Assembly: GCA_002428385.1 (NCBI GenBank) | Contig: DIWB01000022.1 | Coordinates: 6,076 to 15,910, forward strand | Length of the DNA: 9,835 nt | Origin: Bacteroidales bacterium UBA6117 | Lineage (GTDB): Bacteria; Bacteroidota; Bacteroidia; Bacteroidales; VadinHA17 | Direction of reading: 5' to 3' | Shown here: positions 5,213 to 9,835 of the stretch, piece after piece | How the letters are laid out: the number at the start of each line of letters is the position of its first letter | How positions within the stretch are numbered: the first letter of the stretch is position 1 | The notes under the pieces: model-generated | Database searches by the model: none | Seen by the model: the letters and a program-made list of their open reading frames with translations, nothing else | What the model was told of the DNA's origin: nothing | Position numbers and translations under genes: made by a program

Positions 5213-7415
5213 CAACGACGGAGAAAGTGCTTCCCGATCCGGGCTGGCTTTCGACTGTTATCTGTCCTCCCTGAGCTTCTATAAACTCCTTGCTTATGGC
5301 TAAACCAAGGCCTGTGCCCTCCTTGCCGGTGCCCGGGACTCTGAAATACCTGTCGAATATTTTGTTTTTGTACCTGGGATCAATTCCGTGACCGGTATCA
5401 GTGACTGATATTTTTACTCTGTTTCCCGTTTGCAGACCTGATATCCTGATCCGGGAATTGTCGTAAGAATACCGGATCGCATTTGAAATCAGATTCGTTA
5501 AAACCCATGCGGTTTTTTCTTTATCAATAAACACCTCAGACAGTTCCGATGGGTAATCTTCAATAATTGAAATATTTCTCTGGTCAGCAACCTGCCCGGT
5601 TGTGTTGATGGCATACCTTATGATTTCCTTTATATCGGAAGGCATCATGTTGAGTTGAATCTGGCCGGTTTCGACCTGTGTGAAATTCAGTATTTCAGCA
5701 ACAAGCTTTAAAAGATTGTTTGTATCCTCTTCACAACTTTTAATCAGCTCCCGCTGTTCGCCGTTAAGAGTGCCCGTTTGTTCATTTTCAAGCAACTGCA
5801 GACTGAATTTGATTGCAGAAATCGGTGTCTTCAATTCATGCGAGATTGTTGCAACAAAATTTGTTTTTGCCCGGTCAAGCTCCATGAACTTTGTGATATT
5901 CTTTAGAATAATTACATACCCCATGATATGTTCATCTTTTTCATATTGAGTGGTGTATGAAATATTCTGGATTTCCTTCTCATAAAATATGTCCTTGCCT
6001 TTAATCTGGAACTGAATTCTTGAATTCGCATTATCGAATGAAAACCTGTTTCCCTTCTCCGGTTCTATTATTATCAGCTTGCCTGTCAGTTCATTTTTAT
6101 TCGCCAGCTCGAGCATGTTTTCTCCAATCAGTTTCTGCCCCTCAAGTCCGGCAATTTTCAGGAATTCTTCATTGATAAGGGTTATTTTCATATTCTTGTC
6201 AAATCCAATAATAGGATACTGAATTTTGTTTAGGAGAGTTTCAGTAATTTTTCTCTCTGCCAGTAATTTTGAGATGTTGCTTTTATTGTATTCTTCAAGT
6301 TTTTGAGCCATCGTATTGAAGGAAATGGCAAGTTCTCCAAACTCACTGTGACTTTCGAAGCTTACTCTCTGTGAATAATCGTTATCAGCTATTTGCCTGA
6401 TGCTTTTTGTAAGCTCCTTTATCGGATTTGAAATATTTCCCGGAAGAACAATGAAAAGTACAAGCGAAATCAGGAAACAAAAAACACTCAGGATGCTTAT
6501 TAAAAGGATTGATTTGTCGGCAGTGAGGGAGGCGAAGGAGCTTTTTCGGTCAATAGCATTCAGATTAAGTTCGAGGATTTCAAACAGATATGACTTCGTC
6601 TCCTGCAGGGCAGATTTATTTTCGGGATTATTTTTCAGTTGCAGAAAGCTTTCCGACAGCTTTTCTGTCAGTTCCTTCTCTCCGGCTTCTGTTATGTTCT
6701 TTTTTTGTTTTGCGAGATATGTTTCGAATGAAACCAGGGCATCCTTTTCCAACAGGTCGTGACTGATTGCAGAGCAGTTTATTGCAACGAAATTTCTGTG
6801 TCTCCGGCTGCTCGCATGATGGATCGCCTGTGCGAAAACCTCTTTTCCTGTCCCTGTCTCTCCGGTCAATAGTACAGAGGTATTGCTGGAAGCAACTTTC
6901 TTCGCAAGTTCAACAGCCTCCTTAATAAGTTCTGACTTGCCGATTATGTTATCAAATGAGTATTTGTTCTCCAGTTGTTTTTCAAGATGGAGAACTCGCC
7001 TTGACAGTTCTGATTTTTCAACGGCACGATGAATCAACGGCACAATACGACTATTGTCGTCACCCTTTGTTATATAATCGAATGCTCCTGATTTGATCGC
7101 TTTGACACTATCGGGGATATTACCGTAGGCCGTGAGAAGAATGATCTCGCTTAAAGGATACTTTCCCTTTAGCTCGCCCGTAAATTCAACACCATCTCCA
7201 TCGGGCAGCCTGACATCACATAAGACAACATCTATGTCGTTCTCAGCCATTATTTTCAGCGCTGTCCTGCAGTCGCCGGCCTGATAAACCTCGAAACCCT
7301 CATAAGTAATTATTCTGGATAACAGGTTTCTGAGTTTTTCTTCGTCATCAACGATTAAAATTTTCTTCAATTTGCCGGGATTCTTAATATACAAAAGTAT
7401 ACAATAAGGCTGCAA
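5199..7415 (-). CDS. Chimeric response regulator / sensor histidine kinase, probable deletion fusion
   Basis: One 738-codon frame joins parts of two proteins. Residues 16-135 are a receiver domain (D23/D24, phospho-acceptor D67, T95, K117). Residues about 150-223 are the start of an NtrC-type AAA+ domain with Walker A GETGTGKE (185-192), ending at NCSAISHDLLE. GAFTGA, Walker B, arginine finger and DNA-binding helix are all absent. From about residue 224 the sequence is a kinase: periplasmic helical part, one TM (303-323), HAMP (about 324-378), PAS (about 385-510), H-box SHELKTP with H526, N-box about 639-646, G1 DTGHG (673-677) and G2 GTGLGLA (700-706). The kinase's first TM is missing, so receiver and kinase would lie on opposite membrane faces. 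The family start is probably TTG at 7370 (LKKILIVDDE), not ATG 7415. Function in this form is doubtful. Confidence 0.85.
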   Translation of the reverse strand: MQPYCILLYIKNPGKLKKILIVDDEEKLRNLLSRIITYEGFEVYQAGDCRTALKIMAENDIDVVLCDVRLPDGDGVEFTGELKGKYPLSEIILLTAYGNIPDSVKAIKSGAFDYITKGDDNSRIVPLIHRAVEKSELSRRVLHLEKQLENKYSFDNIIGKSELIKEAVELAKKVASSNTSVLLTGETGTGKEVFAQAIHHASSRRHRNFVAINCSAISHDLLEKDALVSFETYLAKQKKNITEAGEKELTEKLSESFLQLKNNPENKSALQETKSYLFEILELNLNAIDRKSSFASLTADKSILLISILSVFCFLISLVLFIVLPGNISNPIKELTKSIRQIADNDYSQRVSFESHSEFGELAISFNTMAQKLEEYNKSNISKLLAERKITETLLNKIQYPIIGFDKNMKITLINEEFLKIAGLEGQKLIGENMLELANKNELTGKLIIIEPEKGNRFSFDNANSRIQFQIKGKDIFYEKEIQNISYTTQYEKDEHIMGYVIILKNITKFMELDRAKTNFVATISHELKTPISAIKFSLQLLENEQTGTLNGEQRELIKSCEEDTNNLLKLVAEILNFTQVETGQIQLNMMPSDIKEIIRYAINTTGQVADQRNISIIEDYPSELSEVFIDKEKTAWVLTNLISNAIRYSYDNSRIRISGLQTGNRVKISVTDTGHGIDPRYKNKIFDRYFRVPGTGKEGTGLGLAISKEFIEAQGGQITVESQPGSGSTFSVVVNCV
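7392..7399 (-). promoter_or_regulatory. Candidate Bacteroidetes -7 element TACTTTTG
   Basis: On the minus strand TACTTTTG matches TANNTTTG exactly and sits about 22 bases before the TTG codon at 7370. No good -33 TTG lies at the usual 19-base spacing. If real, transcription begins inside the ATG-7415 reading, which supports a TTG start at 7370. Confidence 0.35.
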
Positions 7416-7472
7416 TTAGTATTTTATTTGATTAGAAATCCAATAATTAAGTTACCGGAACAACTATTTACC

Positions 7473-7546
7473 GCGGATTTCACGGTCCCGATGGCTATCG
7501 GGATCACGGAAAAAATCACGGATTTTATTATTTGAGACAATCCGTG
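7473..7546. repeat. Intergenic CACGG-rich hairpin repeats
   Basis: The gap between the divergent chimera and the DUF302 gene (7416-7705) holds no credible gene. It contains a perfect 6-bp hairpin with a 4-base loop (CCCGAT 7487-7492 / ATCGGG 7497-7502) and an 8-bp inverted repeat (CACGGATT 7517-7524 / AATCCGTG 7539-7546). Several further CACGG copies lie around them. This looks like a dispersed intergenic repeat family rather than a regulatory site specific to either neighbour. Confidence 0.55.
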
Positions 7547-7655
7547 CATTACCCGTGTTCTCCCTGAACTCGTGGTTAAAGCCTGAATTATGTAACCCTG
7601 GCTAAGCAAAGAGAGCCGTGAGTACGGCAAATTAGTATTGACGGGATAAAGTGGA

Positions 7656-7663
7656 TATATTTG
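7656..7663 (+). promoter_or_regulatory. Candidate -7 element TATATTTG for the DUF302 gene
   Basis: TATATTTG matches the Bacteroidetes TANNTTTG consensus exactly, 42 bases before ATG 7706, giving a leader of roughly 35 bases. The nearest upstream TTG (7638-7640) is only 15 bases away instead of about 19, so the -33 part is weak. Confidence 0.45.
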
Positions 7664-7705
7664 CAGAATAAATATTTACACTAATCTGACTTAAAAACTG
7701 CTGCC

Positions 7706-8107
7706 ATGGATTCAAACAGTTTCGTAATTGAACAACCCTCCGGATTTGATTTTGACACTACTGTAAATATGATTGTAAAGGAAGCTGAATCGAGGGATTG
7801 GAAAGTGCCGGCAATTCACGACCTGCAGCTCTCTCTTGCCAAGGCTGGAAAAACGGTATTACCCGTCAAGGTGATCGAAATCTGCAAACCCGCTTATTCA
7901 GGTCAGATACTCGAACTTAACGACGAACGGCTGATGTCGGTGATGATGCCGTGCCGTATTTCAGTCTATCTGAAGAATGACGGGCTTATCTATACAGCCG
8001 TTATGAACGAAGCTGAAATGTCTGTCAGGATGCCGGAAAAAGTTGCCCGGGTTATGAAAGCTGCATCAGATGAAACCCTGGAAATTATAAAGACAGTAAC
8101 CGGTTGA
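7706..8107 (+). CDS. DUF302 domain protein
   Basis: The 133-residue soluble protein matches the DUF302 fold along its whole length. Landmarks are the N-terminal SGFDFDTTVNMIVKEAESR helix region (about 13-31), the VKVIEICKP segment with a conserved cysteine (about 50-58), and MMPCRISVYL (about 75-84). DUF302 proteins are small alpha/beta proteins of unknown biochemical role; some members sit near redox or metal-related genes. No signal peptide is seen. It is a single gene with its own candidate promoter upstream (7656-7663), and it converges on the small minus-strand gene at 8131-8385. It looks intact. Confidence 0.8.
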   Translation: MDSNSFVIEQPSGFDFDTTVNMIVKEAESRDWKVPAIHDLQLSLAKAGKTVLPVKVIEICKPAYSGQILELNDERLMSVMMPCRISVYLKNDGLIYTAVMNEAEMSVRMPEKVARVMKAASDETLEIIKTVTG

Positions 8108-8130
8108 ACCGCCTGTCAGGATGTTTCGTC

Positions 8131-8385
8131 TTATCTTGGAGTGGGGCCTTTTATATCTGCAAAAAACACGAAAGTGCTGTCGGCAGATTTAATTTTATAT
8201 GCTCCTTCTGATTCAAATAAATTCATAGTAAGCGTGGTATCGGAGCGAAAACTGTCGTGATGCAATATCGCTGACTCCCTTTCCCTGTTATCCCTCTTTA
8301 TCATGCTGAATATGGCAAAGAGGATAATAAACGGTGTTATCCAGAACAGGTAATCCTTTTGATATATTTCAGATTTGAATGACAT
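8131..8385 (-). CDS. Small hypothetical one-helix membrane protein
   Basis: The 84-codon frame is not recognised. A short N-terminal charged stretch is followed by a hydrophobic segment at about residues 12-28 (YLFWITPFIILFAIFSM). After it come basic/acidic residues (KRDNRERES) and a soluble tail of about 50 residues with a beta-strand-like pattern, ending GPTPR. This fits a membrane-anchored small protein, perhaps with the tail on the cytoplasmic side by the positive-inside rule. It converges with the DUF302 gene and has no operon partner. With no family match it could be a chance frame, though the clean helix and sensible composition favour a real gene. Confidence 0.5.
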   Translation of the reverse strand: MSFKSEIYQKDYLFWITPFIILFAIFSMIKRDNRERESAILHHDSFRSDTTLTMNLFESEGAYKIKSADSTFVFFADIKGPTPR

Positions 8386-8620
8386 TTACCAGAATATGCT
8401 ACATAATTATTTGTTCCTCGCAGAAACCATCAAAATATTGAGAGAACTGTAATGCTCCCCCTTAAATTCACATACAAATTTCAGAAATCGCACTGCCAAA
8501 GTCAATCGCATTGGTCAAAGAAATCTGTGCCTTCATCAATGAAATACCGATGTTCATCCCACAACTAATTTTTATTGTTCTTTTACCACATCGATGCGGG
8601 CTAAAACAGGTAGTGTTTTT
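8386..8620. other. Intergenic stretch with nothing identified
   Basis: No credible gene, RNA or repeat was found on either strand here. Short open stretches exist (a + frame through about 8480-8620 and a minus frame of about 29 codons) but show no family resemblance. The DoxX pseudogene's stop lies at its right edge. Confidence 0.5.
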
Positions 8621-9145
8621 TTAGGTTCCACTTAGTATTGTTTCACGCAGTTCAGTAGTTACAGGGCTTTTACTGCCCTGACCACCATTACTCCGGTTGT
8701 TTAGCGACCGGAGGATTCTGAGATCACCTGACCATCGTCCGCCGCCATATATCAGAAGCATTGCAACCAGGATTGTAAGGGCATAATCGATCCTGTAAAC
8801 CTGGGCGAACGACAGAAATCCTTTGTCAATAAGCACCGGAAGTTTGGCAGTGAAGTAAGCCGTTATCATGATCGTCAGCAATGGTATGGCCGCAACCCTT
8901 GTAAAAAGGCCTGCAATCACCAGCAGTCCGCAAACTATTTCAAAAGTGCCAGTGAAGTAAGACCAGAACATCGGATGGCCGAACCCGATATCCTGGAAAC
9001 AGGAAGGTACGAGAAGAGAAACAATGAGGTATTTCTAAATTCCTTCAGAGACAAATATCACGCCGGCGATCATCCTTACAAAGACAAGCTTGCCGTCATC
9101 GCTTGTCTGAAGGATCCTGGTCATTATGCCGGCCGCTGGTTTCAT
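8621..9145 (-). pseudogene. DoxX-family membrane protein gene broken by one amber codon
   Basis: Read from ATG 9145 on the minus strand, the frame gives MKPAAGIMTRILQTSDDGK, then VFVRMIAGVIFVSEGI, a TAG at codon 37 (9037-9035), and continues in the same frame with KYLIVSLL...IGFGHPMFWSYFTGTFE to TAA-side end 8621. Both halves match DoxX/terminal-quinol-oxidase-subunit-like proteins. These have four helices, and the family typically reads EGIQKYL or similar, so a single C-to-T change (CAG to TAG) explains the break. Total length would be 174 residues, normal for the family. The downstream part alone from ATG 8971 (116 residues) lacks the first helix. Alternatives are readthrough or a base error. 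It is divergent from the lipoprotein gene. Confidence 0.75.
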
Positions 9146-9236
9146 GAGTTCTTTTTTATTCAAACAAGGGAATAAAACAATTGTTCAGCGCGGACACGTG
9201 TAAAATTATTAAGACTAAATACTTATATTTACCCCT

Positions 9237-9419
9237 ATGAAGAAACTCCTGTTAATCATATCAGCCGTTATCCTTCTTGCTTCTTGCAACAGTGAGGTGT
9301 GTCCTGCTTACAGCGATTCTGCAAACAATGTGACTTCGTCGGCCTTTCAGAAAAAGTCGTATAGGGCCGACGGTATCAACAAGGTTTACAGGGATGCCTA
9401 TTCTTACAGGAAGAAATAA
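9237..9419 (+). CDS. Very small lipoprotein
   Basis: The 60-codon gene begins with a classic lipoprotein signal, MKKLLLIISAVILLASC, with lipobox LASC and lipidated C17. The mature part is only about 44 residues. It is polar, with a second cysteine in the CPAY motif (C22 onward), and ends in a basic tyrosine-rich tail. Such tiny lipoproteins are common in Bacteroidetes and usually have no known function; the product is expected in the inner or outer membrane. Upstream, TATATTTA (9224-9231) resembles a -7 element but would place the transcript start at the ATG itself. A perfect hairpin terminator lies 49 bases downstream, supporting a monocistronic gene. Confidence 0.75.
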   Translation: MKKLLLIISAVILLASCNSEVCPAYSDSANNVTSSAFQKKSYRADGINKVYRDAYSYRKK

Positions 9420-9435
9420 TCCAGATTATTGACCC

Positions 9436-9463
9436 GTAGCCGGTAATCGGTATTCGGTAATCA
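9436..9463. repeat. Four tandem 7-bp units of the form GTANNCG
   Basis: GTAGCCG, GTAATCG, GTATTCG and GTAATCA follow one another between the lipoprotein stop and its terminator. The period (7 bp) equals that of the array at 1-49, although the unit sequence differs. It is transcribed but non-coding if the terminator at 9468-9492 is used. Confidence 0.75.
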
Positions 9464-9467
9464 GAAG

Positions 9468-9492
9468 AAAATGTAACGGTTGTTACATTTTT
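9468..9492 (+). terminator. Perfect 10-bp hairpin with T tract
   Basis: AAAATGTAAC (9468-9477) pairs perfectly with GTTACATTTT (9482-9491) across the tetraloop GGTT, and one more T follows. The A-run/T-run ends make it plausible in both directions. The stem is AT-rich, so it is moderately stable. It sits 49 bases after the lipoprotein stop. Confidence 0.65.
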
Positions 9493-9733
9493 ACAGGAAG
9501 TTATAAATCCAACCCGGTCTTTCTCAATTTCTTTTCCAGACTTGTGACGCTCGTAAAAATCAGTGTGGTTTTATTTTTTACATATTGACTTTAACCGCAC
9601 TAACACCAATTTTTGTTCTATGTACGTGAGAGCCTTACCATGGATACCTTAGAGGATATTCACCCCTCTGTCGAATTAATAATGAGTCATCTGGCATAAT
9701 TAATGTAAAAGTGGATACTTCGACCAGGATGAG
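9493..9733. other. Non-coding stretch with weak competing hairpins
   Basis: No gene is supported on either strand. Two mutually exclusive weak hairpins are visible: AGTGTGGTT (9562-9570) with AACCGCACT (9593-9601), one G-T pair and a 22-base loop; and GTAAAAA (9553-9559) with TTTTTAC (9575-9581). No tRNA-like or other known RNA motif was recognised. Confidence 0.4.
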
Positions 9734-9831
9734 ATCCCTCGCCTGAATGGTCCTTGATTACTCTTTTTCCGCGTTGATTGTCTTCCATAATGGTTATAGC
9801 CTCCATTATCCGATATCAACCGGCGAGGGAT
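9734..9831. repeat. Long-range inverted repeat with nested stems
   Basis: ATCCCTCGCC (9734-9743) is perfectly complementary to GGCGAGGGAT (9822-9831). Inside lie two further perfect pairs, GTTGAT (9773-9778)/ATCAAC (9815-9820) and ATAATGG (9787-9793)/CCATTAT (9803-9809). All three can form together. The outer arms resemble a GGCGAGGGATGACA-type palindromic repeat that I recall seeing between genes of many bacteria. It could be a REP-like element split by an insert, a mobile-element end, or a structured RNA. Confidence 0.5.
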
Positions 9832-9835
9832 GACA

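Noticed and set aside
5009..5215. 68-codon minus-strand frame over the serine-hydrolase scrap
   Set aside because: The + strand reading shows a clear family pattern; the minus reading shows none.
7424..7630. 68-codon minus-strand frame in the intergenic gap
   Set aside because: It lies across the CACGG hairpin repeats and has no family resemblance; it looks like a chance frame.
8480..8620. Open stretches on both strands between the small hypothetical gene and DoxX
   Set aside because: No start/ribosome context and no recognisable family; treated as non-coding.
8975..9175. 66-codon + strand frame
   Set aside because: It is the antisense shadow of the DoxX pseudogene, whose homology on the minus strand runs through the same bases.
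9493..9835. CRISPR array, tRNA or riboswitch at the right end
   Set aside because: No regularly spaced repeats, no tRNA T-loop signature and no known riboswitch core were seen; only isolated inverted repeats.

Overview
The window looks like part of the chromosome of an anaerobic or fermentative member of the Bacteroidetes (Bacteroidales/Marinilabiliales-like). The main grounds are: candidate TANNTTTG promoter elements, a response regulator/kinase sequence of the type I associate with Bacteroidetes kdp loci, a very short lipoprotein with a Bacteroidetes-style lipobox, and intergenic heptamer and hairpin repeats. Taxonomy is inferred from this alone.

Positions 84-4945 (+) form one very tightly packed operon. 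It has six Mrp/Mnh-type membrane subunits in canonical B-C-D-E-F-G order, then a HycF-like 2x[4Fe-4S] protein, a HycI-type [NiFe]-hydrogenase maturation endopeptidase, and an unrecognised zinc-ribbon protein. Neighbours overlap by ATGA (or by 10 bp) or sit 1-2 bp apart. Antiporter module, electron-transfer subunit and hydrogenase protease together point to a membrane-bound, energy-converting group 4 [NiFe] hydrogenase of Mbh type. Such enzymes couple ferredoxin oxidation and H2 evolution to H+/Na+ translocation. The catalytic large and small subunits, the NuoH-like subunit and an MnhA-like part are not here and presumably lie upstream of base 1. The window opens in a 7-bp tandem repeat just before mnhB.

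Positions 4946-7415 are rearranged or decayed. A frameshifted C-terminal scrap of a beta-lactamase-fold serine hydrolase (+, about 5021-5212) overlaps tail-to-tail with a 738-codon minus-strand ORF. That ORF is a chimera: the receiver and first part of the AAA+ domain of an NtrC-type regulator run directly into the periplasmic/TM/HAMP/PAS/kinase portion of a sensor kinase. One in-frame deletion explains it best, and I infer that the lost DNA may have included a kdpFABC potassium-pump operon.

Positions 7416-9835 hold small, loosely spaced genes: a DUF302 protein (+), a one-helix hypothetical protein (-), a DoxX-family gene interrupted by one in-frame amber codon (-), and a 60-residue lipoprotein (+) followed by a perfect 10-bp terminator hairpin. 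Intergenic DNA carries CACGG-rich hairpin repeats (7473-7546), a second heptamer repeat (9436-9463) and a long-range 10-bp inverted repeat enclosing nested stems (9734-9831). The intact, compact hydrogenase operon contrasts with three broken or fused genes in the following 4.2 kb.
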